A program made the translations under genes and the position numbers. From positions 310,001-374,000 of the forward strand of contig NZ_JAADJV010000001.1 in assembly GCF_011684115.1 (NCBI RefSeq): a stretch of 64,000 bases of DNA. Reading direction: 5' to 3'. The notes under the pieces are model-generated. The model searched no databases, was not told the origin of the DNA, and saw nothing but the letters and a program-made list of their open reading frames with translations. Numbering within the stretch: the first letter of the stretch is position 1; each line of letters opens with the position of its first letter. This document shows positions 47,082-56,521 of the stretch, piece by piece. Source of the stretch: Rahnella aceris (GTDB lineage Bacteria > Pseudomonadota > Gammaproteobacteria > Enterobacterales > Enterobacteriaceae).

Positions 47082-47864
47082 ATGAAAAAGTTGTTCAAGG
47101 TTCTCCCGCTGGTTATGGTCTTAGCCAGTGCAGGTAGTGCATTTGCTGCCGTGCCTAAAGCAATTAATATCGGTACTGATCCGACTTACGCCCCATTTGA
47201 ATCAAAAGACTCCAGCGGCAAGCTGGTTGGTTTTGATATCGACCTGGCCAACGAGATGTGCAAACGTGCAGCCATTAAATGCACTTACGTTGAAAGTGAT
47301 TTTGATGCGCTGATCCCGTCCCTGAAAGCGAAAAAGATTGATGCGATTATTTCCTCATTATCCATCACTGAAAAACGCCAGCAGGAAATTGATTTCACAG
47401 AGAAACTTTACGCCGCTAACGCCCGTCTGATCGCGCCTAAAGGTTCTAAAGTTCTGCCTACTCTGGATGCGCTGAAAGGTAAAAATGTCGGCGTTCTGCA
47501 GGGTTCCACTCAGGAAGCTTATGCCAACGCGATGTGGCAGCCAAAAGGCATCAACGTAGTCGCTTACCAGAACCAGGATCTGATTTATGCGGATCTGGCT
47601 TCCGGTCGTCTTGACGCGGCATTCCAGGATGAAGTGGCAGGCAGCGAAGGCTTCCTGAAACAGGCTGCAGGTAAAGATTACGCGTTTGCTGGCCCGTCAG
47701 TTAAAGACGATAAATTCTTCGGCGTGGGCACCGGCATGGGTCTGCGTAAGACGGATACTGACCTGAAAGACGCACTGAATAAGGCATTTGACAGCATGCG
47801 TAAAGACGGGACTTACGACAAACTGGCGAAAAAATACTTCGACTTTGATGTTTACGGCGGCTGA
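47082..47864 (+). CDS. hisJ: HisJ/ArgT-type periplasmic amino-acid binding protein
   Basis: 260 residues. Signal peptide ends near [13 protein letters not shown]. Mature part is a class II solute-binding domain almost identical in motif to E. coli HisJ ([66 protein letters not shown]). Cys pair (MCKRAAIKC) as in HisJ/ArgT. E. coli has both argT and hisJ here; this window has a single gene, which may bind histidine, lysine, arginine and ornithine. Delivers ligand to HisQMP. Confidence 0.93.
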   Translation: MKKLFKVLPLVMVLASAGSAFAAVPKAINIGTDPTYAPFESKDSSGKLVGFDIDLANEMCKRAAIKCTYVESDFDALIPSLKAKKIDAIISSLSITEKRQQEIDFTEKLYAANARLIAPKGSKVLPTLDALKGKNVGVLQGSTQEAYANAMWQPKGINVVAYQNQDLIYADLASGRLDAAFQDEVAGSEGFLKQAAGKDYAFAGPSVKDDKFFGVGTGMGLRKTDTDLKDALNKAFDSMRKDGTYDKLAKKYFDFDVYGG

Positions 47865-47887
47865 TACGCGTCGTGAGATGTGCCAAA

Positions 47888-47907
47888 GGGGGCGGTGTGC
47901 CGCTCCC
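47888..47907 (+). other. Hairpin in the hisJ-hisQ gap
   Basis: GGGGGCGG (47888-47895), loop TGTG, CCGCTCCC (47900-47907): eight pairs with one G-T. No T-run follows, so it is more likely an mRNA 3'-stabiliser or translation-rate divider between the abundant binding protein and the membrane genes. In Salmonella a REP element sits in this same gap. Confidence 0.55.
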
Positions 47908-47970
47908 TGCGGTTCTGACGCTGGCCGTCTTTTTGTCTGCGCAGGGATCCACTAAAGACAGGAAAAAACC

Positions 47971-48657
47971 ATGCTGTATGGGTATTCCCAGGTAATTATC
48001 CAGGGCACGTTAGTGACACTGGAGCTGGCGATTTCGTCAGTCATTCTGGCGCTGGTGATAGGGTTAATCGGCGCGGGCGGGAAACTGTCAAAGAACCGGA
48101 TCGTGTCTGGTTTTTTTGGTTGCTACACCACGCTTATTCGCGGCGTACCTGATCTGGTATTAATGTTATTGATTTTCTACGGGTTGCAGATTGCGCTTAA
48201 CAGCGTCACCGAATCACTGGGATTGACGCAAATTGATATCGATCCGATGAGCGCCGGTATTATCACGCTGGGCTTTATCTACGGGGCTTATTTCACTGAG
48301 ACGTTCCGTGGTGCGTTTATGGCGGTCCCGCGTGGACAAATCGAAGCTGCGACGGCTTTCGGGTTCAGCGGTTCACAGATTTTCCGACGAATTTTATTTC
48401 CGGCCATGATGCGCTTTGCACTGCCGGGTATTGCCAACAACTGGCAGGTTATTCTCAAAGCCACCGCGCTGGTGTCATTGCTGGGTCTGAATGATGTGGT
48501 CAAAGCCACGCAACTGGCCGGGAAAGGCACTTATCAGCCGTTCTATTTTGCGATTGTGGCGGGAGTGGTTTATCTGATTTTCACCACGCTGTCGAACGGC
48601 GTGCTGGTATGGCTTGATCGCCGTTATTCGCTGGGTGTGAAGAGGGCTGATCTATGA
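47971..48657 (+). CDS. hisQ: HisQ, histidine/LAO ABC transporter permease
   Basis: 228 residues (E. coli 228). Five membrane segments and the EAA loop (RGQIEAATAFGFSGSQIFRR). It forms the channel with HisM. An ACAGGA site precedes the ATG. Overlaps hisM by ATGA. Confidence 0.95.
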   Translation: MLYGYSQVIIQGTLVTLELAISSVILALVIGLIGAGGKLSKNRIVSGFFGCYTTLIRGVPDLVLMLLIFYGLQIALNSVTESLGLTQIDIDPMSAGIITLGFIYGAYFTETFRGAFMAVPRGQIEAATAFGFSGSQIFRRILFPAMMRFALPGIANNWQVILKATALVSLLGLNDVVKATQLAGKGTYQPFYFAIVAGVVYLIFTTLSNGVLVWLDRRYSLGVKRADL

Positions 48658-49367
48658 TCGAAATTTTACAACAGTACGGTATGTCTCTGCTCTACAGCGA
48701 TGGCTACCGTTTTACCGGTCTGGCGATCACCTTGTGGTTACTGATCAGCTCCGTGGTGATAGGCGGATTACTGGCGGTGCCGATGGCGGTGGGGCGCGTG
48801 TCTTCTAACAAATTCCTGCGTTATCCGATCTGGCTGTACACCTATATTTTCCGCGGAACGCCGCTGTATGTTCAGTTGCTGGTGTTTTATTCGGGGATGT
48901 ACAGCCTGGAAATCGTGCGTGGTACCGACTTCCTCAATGCCTTCTTCCGCAGCGGGCTTAACTGTACGATTCTGGCGCTGACGCTCAACACCTGTGCCTA
49001 CACCACCGAGATTTTTGCCGGTGCTATCCGCGCAGTACCGCACGGCGAAATCGAAGCGGCCAATGCCTACGGTTTCTCACGCTTTAAACTGTACACCTGC
49101 ATTATTTTGCCGTCGGCATTACGTACGGCGCTGCCTGCTTACAGTAATGAAGTCATTCTGATGTTGCACTCCACCGCGCTGGCATTTACCGCCACGGTAC
49201 CGGACGTGCTGAAAATCGCCCGCGACATCAACTCGGCGACGTATCAGCCGTTTTATGCTTTCGGGATTGCAGCAGTGATTTATCTTTGTGTTTCTTTTGT
49301 CCTGATCGGGCTGTTCCGCAAGGCGGAAAAACGCTGGCTGGCTCACGTAAAGCCCCAAGCTCATTAA
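48654..49367 (+). CDS. hisM: HisM, histidine/LAO ABC transporter permease
   Basis: 237 residues with five membrane segments and EAA loop (HGEIEAANAYGFSRFKLYT). Partner of HisQ. Starts in the ATGA overlap with hisQ and is 27 bp from hisP. Confidence 0.95.
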   Translation: MIEILQQYGMSLLYSDGYRFTGLAITLWLLISSVVIGGLLAVPMAVGRVSSNKFLRYPIWLYTYIFRGTPLYVQLLVFYSGMYSLEIVRGTDFLNAFFRSGLNCTILALTLNTCAYTTEIFAGAIRAVPHGEIEAANAYGFSRFKLYTCIILPSALRTALPAYSNEVILMLHSTALAFTATVPDVLKIARDINSATYQPFYAFGIAAVIYLCVSFVLIGLFRKAEKRWLAHVKPQAH

Positions 49368-49394
49368 TAAGAATTATTTTTGCGGAATAACTTT

Positions 49395-50168
49395 ATGCCA
49401 GAAAACAAATTAGCGGTTCTCGATCTCCACAAGCGCTATGGCGACCACGAAGTGCTGAAAGGTGTTTCGTTGTCGGCCAATGCGGGTGATGTGATCAGTA
49501 TTATCGGTTCATCAGGTTCCGGAAAAAGTACCTTCCTGCGCTGCATTAACTTCCTCGAGAAACCAAGCGAAGGCTCGATCAGCGTTAATAATCAGGATAT
49601 CCGCATGGTGCGCGACACCGACGGTCAGCTGAAAGTGTTTGATAAGAAGCAACTGCAACTGCTGCGTACCAAACTGACGATGGTGTTCCAGCATTTCAAC
49701 CTGTGGAGCCACATGACGGTGCTGGAAAACGTCATGGAAGCGCCGGTGCAGGTGCTGGGGCTGAGCAAAGCCGAAGCACGTGAACGTGCGGTGAAATACC
49801 TCGATAAAGTGGGCATCGACGCCCGTGCACAAGGTAAATATCCGGTGAACTTGTCAGGCGGTCAGCAACAGCGTGTGTCTATTGCCCGCGCGCTGGCGAT
49901 GGAACCGGAAGTGCTGCTGTTTGATGAGCCGACTTCCGCGCTGGATCCTGAACTGGTCGGCGAGGTGCTGCGTATCATGCAAAAGCTGGCGGAAGAGGGA
50001 AAAACCATGGTGGTGGTAACGCATGAGATGGAGTTTGCCCGTCATGTCTCCAGCCATGTCATCTTCCTGCATCAGGGTGTGATTGAAGAGCAGGGCGATC
50101 CTGCTGAAGTCTTTGGCAATCCGAAAAGCGCCCGTCTGCAACAGTTCCTGTCAGGTGCATTGAAGTAA
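49395..50168 (+). CDS. hisP: HisP, ATPase of the histidine/LAO ABC transporter
   Basis: 257 residues from the ATG at 49395, the E. coli HisP length; an upstream in-frame start (49380) is not needed. Walker A GSSGSGKS at about 38-45, signature [16 protein letters not shown], Walker [13 protein letters not shown] and H-loop [11 protein letters not shown]. Powers uptake through HisQM. Ends ahead of a palindromic repeat unit shared with the dedD-cvpA gap. Confidence 0.96.
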   Translation: MPENKLAVLDLHKRYGDHEVLKGVSLSANAGDVISIIGSSGSGKSTFLRCINFLEKPSEGSISVNNQDIRMVRDTDGQLKVFDKKQLQLLRTKLTMVFQHFNLWSHMTVLENVMEAPVQVLGLSKAEARERAVKYLDKVGIDARAQGKYPVNLSGGQQQRVSIARALAMEPEVLLFDEPTSALDPELVGEVLRIMQKLAEEGKTMVVVTHEMEFARHVSSHVIFLHQGVIEEQGDPAEVFGNPKSARLQQFLSGALK

Positions 50169-50177
50169 CAAAAACTC

Positions 50178-50199
50178 CCTCCCCCTTCGCAGGGGGAGG
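50178..50199. repeat. Single GC-rich palindrome unit between hisP and pepT
   Basis: CCTCCCCCT (50178-50186), loop TCGC, AGGGGGAGG (50191-50199): the same unit as in the 43675-43784 element. Between convergent stops, so it may serve as terminator or mRNA end, although no T-run follows. Confidence 0.7.
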
Positions 50200-50222
50200 A
50201 GCAAGATAAAAAGCGAGTCGAA

Positions 50223-51455
50223 TTAATCTTTCGCAGCCAGCAGGCACAGCTGAACGGTCAGTTCATAGGACTTCACAAACGAATTCACCGGCAGGAACTC
50301 AAACTTCGAGTGGAAATTGTGCGCGCCGGTAAAGTAGTTCGGCGTCAGTAATCCTTTGGCCGATAATGCTGCGCCGTCGGTGCCGCCACGCATCGGGATC
50401 ACTTTCGGCTCCACGCCAATTTCTTTCAGGCCGGCAAAGATCAGGTCGATCGCCCGGCGATCTTCGCCGATGGCGCTGCTGATATTGCTGTAGGTATCGC
50501 TGATCTCAACTGAGACTTTTGCGGTCGGATACTGCGCGGCTATCTCTTTCGCCACATCCTGAATTTTCTGCTTACGGGCGGCAAAACTGGCGCTGTCGAA
50601 ATCGCGAATAGAAGCTTTCAGTTCCGCGCCTTGCTGCGAAGCGCTCATGCCGTTGAACCAGATATAACCTTCCCGGCCTTCAGTGTTTTCAGGGGTTTCA
50701 GCGCGGTCAAAATGACTGATGAAATCCTGCGCCATCAGCAGCGGATTCACCAGCACGCCTTTGGCCGACATCGGATGCGCTGTCACGCCGGTGAAGGTAA
50801 TTTCTGCCGCTGCCGCATTGAAGTTTTCATACACCACTTCGCCGAGTTCGCAGCAGTCGATGGTGTAAGCAAAATCGACATCAAAGCGGGCGAGATCCAA
50901 CGCCTTGGCACCGCGCAGACCAATTTCTTCGTCAGGCACAAACGCCACCACGATATCGCCGTATTCCTGCTCAGCCGTCAGGTTTTCCAGCAATGTCATC
51001 ACCACCGTCACTGCCGCTTTATTATCCGCACCCAGCACACTGGTGCCGTCGCTGAAAATAATATCCTCACCTTTGTAAGGCAAGATTTCCGGGCGTTCCG
51101 CAGGGCGCAGCCAGATATCCAGCGCCTTGTTCAGACACACATCCTCACCGGTAAAACGCAATGTCTGCGGATGAATATCCGGGCGCAGGCCGACATCCAC
51201 GGTATCGATATGCGTGATAAAACCGATACGCGGCCCCCCTTTTTTGGTGCCGGATTTGACTGCCGTCACGGTGGCATATTCATCGATCTGAATATTTTCC
51301 AGACCCAGCTGATGCAGTTCTTCAGCCAGCAACCGCGCCATGTCGTGCTGGCCCGGCGTGCTGGGTAAGGTCGTCGCGCTGGCATCACTTTGTGATGTCA
51401 CGGAGAGATAGCGGTAGAAGCGTTCGGTAAGCTGTGTTGCGATTGTTGTCGACAT
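50223..51455 (-). CDS. pepT: PepT, tripeptide aminopeptidase (peptidase T)
   Basis: 410 residues (E. coli 408). M20 metallopeptidase with zinc-binding THIDTVD (His82, Asp84), GADNKAAVTV (Asp144), general-base pair in PDEEIGLRG (Glu176/177) and later ligands in TIDCCELGE and GAHNFHSKFE. AGAGG lies 6 bases upstream of the ATG. It removes N-terminal residues from tripeptides in the cytoplasm. Divergent from a peptide-binding-protein gene, suggesting shared peptide use. In E. coli pepT is elsewhere on the chromosome. Confidence 0.95.
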   Translation of the reverse strand: MSTTIATQLTERFYRYLSVTSQSDASATTLPSTPGQHDMARLLAEELHQLGLENIQIDEYATVTAVKSGTKKGGPRIGFITHIDTVDVGLRPDIHPQTLRFTGEDVCLNKALDIWLRPAERPEILPYKGEDIIFSDGTSVLGADNKAAVTVVMTLLENLTAEQEYGDIVVAFVPDEEIGLRGAKALDLARFDVDFAYTIDCCELGEVVYENFNAAAAEITFTGVTAHPMSAKGVLVNPLLMAQDFISHFDRAETPENTEGREGYIWFNGMSASQQGAELKASIRDFDSASFAARKQKIQDVAKEIAAQYPTAKVSVEISDTYSNISSAIGEDRRAIDLIFAGLKEIGVEPKVIPMRGGTDGAALSAKGLLTPNYFTGAHNFHSKFEFLPVNSFVKSYELTVQLCLLAAKD

Positions 51456-51488
51456 CTTAACCTCTGAATGTGCGCAAATATTGTTCCC

Positions 51489-51513
51489 TGTTATAAGATT
51501 TTCATATATAACA
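51489..51513. promoter_or_regulatory. Inverted repeat between pepT and the DppA-like gene
   Basis: TGTTATA (51489-51495) and TATAACA (51507-51513) with an 11-base spacer, in the 159-bp divergent gap. Possible operator; no specific regulator assigned. Confidence 0.35.
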
Positions 51514-51614
51514 AAGTATTACTACGTGTTATCCAGATGTTAATCTGTTTTTGCTTTAGGTTCCACGATGAAGAAGATCTAAACACTCTCCGGACAGGGA
51601 AAATAGGGAAAAGA

Positions 51615-53210
51615 ATGAAACACAACATCTTAAAAATAAGCACAGGTTTACTGGCGTTAACTATCACCAGCGGCGTTTGTGCTAAAACGCTGGTTTACTG
51701 CTCCGAAGGCTCGCCTGAGCAATTCAACCCGCAACTTTATACATCGGGCACTTCCGTGGATGCCAGCGCTGCGCCAATTTATAACCGTCTGGTGGATTTC
51801 AAAATCGGTACTACAGAACTGGTGCCGAGTCTGGCGGAAAGCTGGGAGGTCAGCGCAGACGGTAAAACCTATACCTTCCACCTGCGTAAAGGCGTGAAAT
51901 TCCAGAGCAGCAAGTTGTTCAAACCCACCCGCGACTTCAACGCTGACGACGTGATCTTCTCGTTCATGCGCCAGAAAGACGAGAATAACCCTTATCATAA
52001 AATTTCCGGCGGCACTTACCTTAACTTCGACAGCTTGAAAATGGGCGATCTTATCGGCAGCATTGATAAGGTGGATGATTACACGGTGCGCTTTAACCTG
52101 ACACGTCCCGAAGCGCCGTTCGTGGCCGATCTGGCGTGGTATTTTGCTTCCATCCTCTCGGCGGAATATGCCGATCAGATGCTTAAAGCCGGTACACCGG
52201 AAAAATTGGATCAGGATCCGATTGGGACCGGGCCGTTTGAGCTGGTGCAGTACCAGAAAGATACGCGTCTGCTGTACAAAGCGTTCCCGGATTACTGGCA
52301 GGGCAAATCCAAAATTGACCGTCTGGTGTATACCATTACGCCTGACGCCTCAATGCGCCTCGCCAAACTCGAGAAAAACGAATGCCAGGTGATGCCGTTC
52401 CCGAATCCGGCTGATCTGGATCGTATGCGCGCCAATAAAGACATCAACCTGATGAGCAAGGCTGGCCTGAACACGGGTTTCCTGTCGTTCAATACGCAGA
52501 AAGCGCCGCTGGATAATGTGAAAGTGCGTCAGGCGCTGACCATGGCCATTAACAAACCACAGATCATTGAAGCGGTGTTCCACGGTACGGGAACCGTCGC
52601 GAAAACGCTGCTGCCTACGGGGGTCTGGAGTTACAACGACAAACTGGTGGATTACGATTACTCACCGGAGAAAGCCAAAGCTCTTCTGGCCGAAGCCGGG
52701 ATGCCGAACGGTTTTGATATCGATTTATGGGCGATGCCGGTACAGCGTCCGTATAACCCGAACGCCCGGCGTATGGCGGAAATGATCCAGGCGGACTGGG
52801 CAAAAATTGGCGTGAAAGCGCATATCGTCAGTTACGAATGGGGTGAATACCAGACCCGTATCCGTAACGGCGAACATATGGCAGCGCTGATGGGCTGGAC
52901 AACGGCGAACGGTGACCCGGATAACTTCTTTGGTCCGCTGTTTACCTGTAATGCCGCGAAGGGCGGTTCGAACTCAGCGAAATGGTGTTACGCGCCGTTT
53001 GACCAGTTGATCACCGAAGCGAAAGAAACCACCGATCATGCGAAACGTGTGGCGCTTTACGAGCAGGCCCAGCAGATGATGCACGATCAGGCACCGGCGG
53101 TGATGATCGCCCACTCGACCATTTTCGAACCGGTACGCAAAGAAGTGACCGGTTATGAAGTGGACCCGTTTGGGAAACATGTGTTTTATCAGGTGGATGT
53201 GAAGGAGTAG
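51615..53210 (+). CDS. DppA-like periplasmic dipeptide/heme-binding protein (orphan)
   Basis: 531 residues from the ATG at 51615 (AGGGAAAAG upstream); the longer open frame is leader. Signal peptide ends near GVCA-KTLVYCSEG. SBP family 5 throughout, very close to E. coli DppA (YCSEGSPEQFNPQLYTSGT, NPYHKISGG, IGTGPFELVQYQKDTR, WAMPVQRPYNPNARRMAEMI). DppA collects dipeptides and heme for DppBCDF. No permease or ATPase genes accompany it, so it is a second binding protein that probably uses a distant Dpp membrane complex. Adjacent, divergent pepT supports a peptide-utilisation role. Confidence 0.9.
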   Translation: MKHNILKISTGLLALTITSGVCAKTLVYCSEGSPEQFNPQLYTSGTSVDASAAPIYNRLVDFKIGTTELVPSLAESWEVSADGKTYTFHLRKGVKFQSSKLFKPTRDFNADDVIFSFMRQKDENNPYHKISGGTYLNFDSLKMGDLIGSIDKVDDYTVRFNLTRPEAPFVADLAWYFASILSAEYADQMLKAGTPEKLDQDPIGTGPFELVQYQKDTRLLYKAFPDYWQGKSKIDRLVYTITPDASMRLAKLEKNECQVMPFPNPADLDRMRANKDINLMSKAGLNTGFLSFNTQKAPLDNVKVRQALTMAINKPQIIEAVFHGTGTVAKTLLPTGVWSYNDKLVDYDYSPEKAKALLAEAGMPNGFDIDLWAMPVQRPYNPNARRMAEMIQADWAKIGVKAHIVSYEWGEYQTRIRNGEHMAALMGWTTANGDPDNFFGPLFTCNAAKGGSNSAKWCYAPFDQLITEAKETTDHAKRVALYEQAQQMMHDQAPAVMIAHSTIFEPVRKEVTGYEVDPFGKHVFYQVDVKE

Positions 53211-53213
53211 AAC

Positions 53214-53783
53214 CTGAGGGGGGGAAATTGAATTGTGAAAGTTTCGGTTTCTCAATAACAGTTCTCACACGAGATATTTCGCCGAAACCGAGCAGAGGGG
53301 AAAGGCTTTTCCCCTCTGCACTCCCCTCGCTTTTTCACTGCGCGCTGTCGCTGGAACGAAGGACATGTTCTGATCGTTCTGAGTGTGGCGCAAAATGTCA
53401 TCGCTCCGCGATTCCCTCATTTCAGGCTTCGAGCCATAGGTCTCGAACCGTTCATTCGGTGCCATTTTTGAGCACGCCAATCAACATTTCTAAAAGATAA
53501 AACCTCTCTGTTTTTGAATTTAAGAACGTGCGGGCGATTCAGAAATCTTGCTGAACGGAGCGGCCTGAAGACCAAGGCTTCAGGACCGAGAGAAGGCACC
53601 GCGCAGCGGCAAGATTTCCAGCCTGTCGCAGTGATAGCTGAAACATAGCCAGCGAGCGAAGCGCTTGTTGAAAAAGCGAGGAGGAATCCAAAGGAGGAAA
53701 AGCACTTTCCTCCTTTGGGCGGTTTCGGTGCAGAAAGTTAAGTAATCTCAGTTATTGAGAAACCGAAACATCCCCCCGATCAG
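53214..53783. repeat. 570-bp non-coding element with long terminal inverted repeats and hairpins
   Basis: Ends CTGA...TCAG. The 19-base GTTTCGGTTTCTCAATAAC (53241-53259) recurs inverted and exact at 53751-53769, within terminal inverted repeats of roughly 120-140 bp. Each arm carries its own perfect hairpin, of different sequence: GCAGAGGGGAAA / TTTCCCCTCTGC (53292-53319) and CCAAAGGAGGAAA / TTTCCTCCTTTGG (53688-53718). CGCTTTTTCA also recurs in both arms. The centre has GAAATCTTGC (53542-53551) pairing with GCAAGATTTC (53609-53618) around CCTGAAG / CTTCAGG (53564-53584). No credible protein is encoded. It fills the 654-bp gap between the DppA-like gene and yfcH. Could be a MITE-like element or a structured RNA. 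Confidence 0.75.
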
Positions 53784-53864
53784 TTTTTAAAAAGCGCCAG
53801 TACCGCGCCATTGTACCTATGAGACCCCAATCTGGTTGAGCAGGGTGAAGGGCTGCAAGACCCT

Positions 53865-54761
53865 TCATCCCAGCAAATCCTCCAGCGTTTCCTTTAACTC
53901 CTGATGCTTAAAAATAAACCCTGCTGCTTCCAGCCGGCGCGGCACTGCCCGCTGACCACCCAGCACTAATACAGCTGATTCGCCCATCAGCAAGCGCACC
54001 ACAGGCGCGGGTGCCCGCATAAACGCCGGGCGGTGCAATACTTCGCCGAGCAGGGCACTGAATTGCTCGTTGCGCGCCGGATACGGCGACACCATATTGA
54101 ACGGGCCGGAAAGTGTTTCGTGTTCCAGCAAGAACAGAATCCCGTCAATAATGTCGTTGATGTGGATCCATGGCATGTATTGCTGACCATCACCGAGCGG
54201 GCCACCGAGACCGGCGCGGTAGGGCAGAACTATTTTGGCCAGCGCACCGCCTTTTTCAGCCAGTACGATGCCGGTGCGCAGCAAACAAACACGCGTCGCC
54301 GCGCTTTGTGCTGACATCGCCAGTGCTTCCCAGCGGGCACACAATTGCCAGGTAAACTGCTTGTTAGGCGGCTCATCTTCAGGCACCAGAGCCTGGCCCT
54401 GATCGCCGTAATAGCCGACCGCCGAACCGGAGATAAACACGGCAGGGGGCTTTTCACTGGCGTTAATCAGCGTTGCCAGCTTTTCTGTCAGCTTCCAGCG
54501 GCTCTCGCATAACAACGCTTTGTGTTCTTTGGTCCAGCGTTTGTCGGCAATGGGTTCACCGGCAAGGTTAATTACGGCATCGAAACCGTCGAGCGAGGTT
54601 TTTCCTTCCAGCGTTTCCCAGACGGAAACCTGCGACCCGAGTATTTTCGCCGCGCGTTCAGGGGCACGGCTCAGGGCGGTGATCTGATGAGATTGCTCAA
54701 GAAGCCGTTCGGTCAATTTTCTTCCGATGAGGCCGGTGGCGCCGGTAATCAAGATCTTCAT
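53865..54761 (-). CDS. yfcH: YfcH, SDR-type epimerase family protein (TIGR01777 type)
   Basis: 298 residues. Rossmann start [21 protein letters not shown], then [33 protein letters not shown] and [18 protein letters not shown], and a C-terminal DUF1731-like part. The Tyr-x-x-x-Lys pair of typical SDRs is altered, as is usual in this family. Substrate unknown. AAGGATCC precedes the ATG. Downstream of yfcG on the same strand. Confidence 0.92.
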   Translation of the reverse strand: MKILITGATGLIGRKLTERLLEQSHQITALSRAPERAAKILGSQVSVWETLEGKTSLDGFDAVINLAGEPIADKRWTKEHKALLCESRWKLTEKLATLINASEKPPAVFISGSAVGYYGDQGQALVPEDEPPNKQFTWQLCARWEALAMSAQSAATRVCLLRTGIVLAEKGGALAKIVLPYRAGLGGPLGDGQQYMPWIHINDIIDGILFLLEHETLSGPFNMVSPYPARNEQFSALLGEVLHRPAFMRAPAPVVRLLMGESAVLVLGGQRAVPRRLEAAGFIFKHQELKETLEDLLG

Positions 54762-54903
54762 ATCGGGATCCTTAACTGTCTGAATACGCGGATGAACTGT
54801 CTTTAATCATAGATGAGTCATCGCAATTAACTCGCGATATGGAGCACAGTTAAGGGTTTTTTATTCTGAGATATTCAGAACGCCTCCGGCAGGCTGAAGG
54901 GGC

Positions 54904-55533
54904 TTACTGAACCTGCGCCAGCGCGTAGGCTTTTTGTGTCGCCGGGCGGCTTTTAACCCGTTCGAACCAGTTGCGTACGGCAGGGTATCCAGCCAGATCA
55001 ATACGCTGGCGTTCATGAGCCGCGACCCACGGATAAGTGGCCATGTCGGCGATACTGTAATTCTCCCCGGCGATATAGGCATTTTTCTCTAACTGGCGGT
55101 TCAGCACGCCATACAGACGCTGAGTTTCCTGTAAATAACGCTCAATGGCGTAAGGCACCGGCTGCGGCGCATAATGCGTAAAATGGTGGTTCTGACCCAG
55201 CATCGGGCCAAATCCGGCAACCTGCCAGGTCAGCCATTCCAGTGTCACTGTGCGCTCACGCAACTCTTTGCTGAGAAATTTTCCGGTTTTTTCTGCCAGA
55301 TATTGCAAAATTGCGCCAGACTCAAAAATACTGACCGGTGTGCCGCCGTCAACGGGCTGACTGTCGACAATGGCCGGGATTTTGTTGTTGGGTGAAATGG
55401 CGAGGAATTCAGGTTTGAATTGCTCCCCTGCGCTGATATCAATACGGTGGAGCCGGTATTGCAGGCCACTCTCTTCAAGAAAAAGAGAAACTTTATGGCC
55501 ATTCGGTGTTGGTGCGTAATAAAGATCGATCAT
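54904..55533 (-). CDS. yfcG: YfcG, glutathione-S-transferase-like disulfide reductase
   Basis: 209 residues (E. coli 215). GST N-domain starts MIDLYYAPTPNGHKVSLFLEE, with the glutathione-binding ISPNNKIPAIVD and FESGAILQYLAEKTG; the C-domain has GFGPMLGQNHHFTHYAPQ and NYSIADMATYPWV. In E. coli the protein reduces disulfides using glutathione, with Asn11 near the thiols; the equivalent TPNGHK is present. Its usual catalytic Cys is absent, as in E. coli. Confidence 0.94.
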   Translation of the reverse strand: MIDLYYAPTPNGHKVSLFLEESGLQYRLHRIDISAGEQFKPEFLAISPNNKIPAIVDSQPVDGGTPVSIFESGAILQYLAEKTGKFLSKELRERTVTLEWLTWQVAGFGPMLGQNHHFTHYAPQPVPYAIERYLQETQRLYGVLNRQLEKNAYIAGENYSIADMATYPWVAAHERQRIDLAGYPAVRNWFERVKSRPATQKAYALAQVQ

Positions 55534-55849
55534 ATTGCCTCCTGCGTTGTTTTAATCACTCTCCGCGAATGGCGGGGCGGGATGCGCTAATGTGGAACGG
55601 GTAATCACAAGCTTCTTATCCGATTTAGTAGGGTATCATAATGCAGATGTTTAGAAGTCTATGTCGGACTTGTCTGATGGCGAACTTTGCGGGGTAACAT
55701 AGCTTTTAGGTTGCATCAACGCATCCATAGCTATTGAAGCCACCCAGCAGACCCAGATAGAATCTCCGGACATTATCGACGTGTTGCAAAATCACAGCGC
55801 ACAGACTTATTGCGCACAGACCAGCGCTTAAAAGAGAAGGTTCCAGCGG
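55534..55849. other. 316-bp gap between yfcG and yfcD, no gene seen
   Basis: Divergent promoter region. I see a direct repeat GCGCACAGAC (55797-55806 and 55812-55821) and an ATAGCT/AGCTAT pair at about 55700-55735, but no clear regulator site or reading frame. Confidence 0.6.
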
Positions 55850-56482
55850 ATGTCAGAACAAGAGCAAAACATCAGTACGGATGAGTGGGTTGATATCGTC
55901 AACGAAGACAACGAGGTCATTGCCCAGGCCAGCCGACAACAAATGCGTGCTCAGGTCCTGCGTCATCGTGCCAGCTATATTGTGGTTCATGATGGAATGG
56001 GGAATATTTTGGTTCAGCGTCGGACTGAAACCAAAGATTTCTATCCGGGCTGGCTCGATGCAACGGCCGGTGGTGTGGTGCAAAGCGGTGAAAATATACT
56101 TGATTCAGCTCGCCGTGAAGCCGAGGAAGAGCTGGGTATTGCCGGTGTGCCGTTTGCAGAGCACGGTCAGTTCTACTTTGAAGAAGAGAACAAATGTCGC
56201 GTATGGGGGGCATTGTTTAGCTGTGTATCCCATGGCCCGTTTGCCCTGCAGGAAGAAGAAATTGATGCCGTCCGCTGGATGACACCGGAAGAAATCACTG
56301 CGCGTTGTGATGAATTTACGCCGGACTCCCTGAAAGCACTTTCTCTGTGGATGACGCGAAACAATGAGAAAGAACACGGTAAGCCGCTGACCCGTGAAGC
56401 CGCAGCCCCTGTGGCGGATGCGTCTGTTCCAGGTAATAAAGAAAACGATGAAGAAGAATCGTCAGCGAAAGATGATATCTGA
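55850..56482 (+). CDS. yfcD: YfcD, Nudix hydrolase with extra acidic C-terminal tail
   Basis: 210 residues, about 30 longer than E. coli YfcD (180). Nudix box [23 protein letters not shown] (about 74-96) is intact, so a Mg-dependent diphosphatase is likely; the family resembles isopentenyl-diphosphate isomerase-type Nudix proteins, substrate unknown. The added tail (about 172-210) is rich in Glu, Asp, Lys and Ala and probably disordered. Convergent with the LacI-type regulator gene. Confidence 0.92.
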   Translation: MSEQEQNISTDEWVDIVNEDNEVIAQASRQQMRAQVLRHRASYIVVHDGMGNILVQRRTETKDFYPGWLDATAGGVVQSGENILDSARREAEEELGIAGVPFAEHGQFYFEEENKCRVWGALFSCVSHGPFALQEEEIDAVRWMTPEEITARCDEFTPDSLKALSLWMTRNNEKEHGKPLTREAAAPVADASVPGNKENDEEESSAKDDI

Positions 56483-56490
56483 ATCACATC

Positions 56491-56521
56491 ACGGGCGAAC
56501 GCATATCGCCCGTTCTCTTTT
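56491..56521. terminator. Terminator between yfcD and the LacI-type regulator
   Basis: ACGGGCGA (56491-56498), 7-base loop, TCGCCCGT (56506-56513), then TCTCTTTTT on the plus strand. Ends yfcD and may also serve the convergent gene. Confidence 0.75.

Noticed and set aside
53228..53599. Several 60-90 codon frames inside the 570-bp element
   Set aside because: They read through palindromic stems on both strands and have no protein-like composition or ribosome sites.
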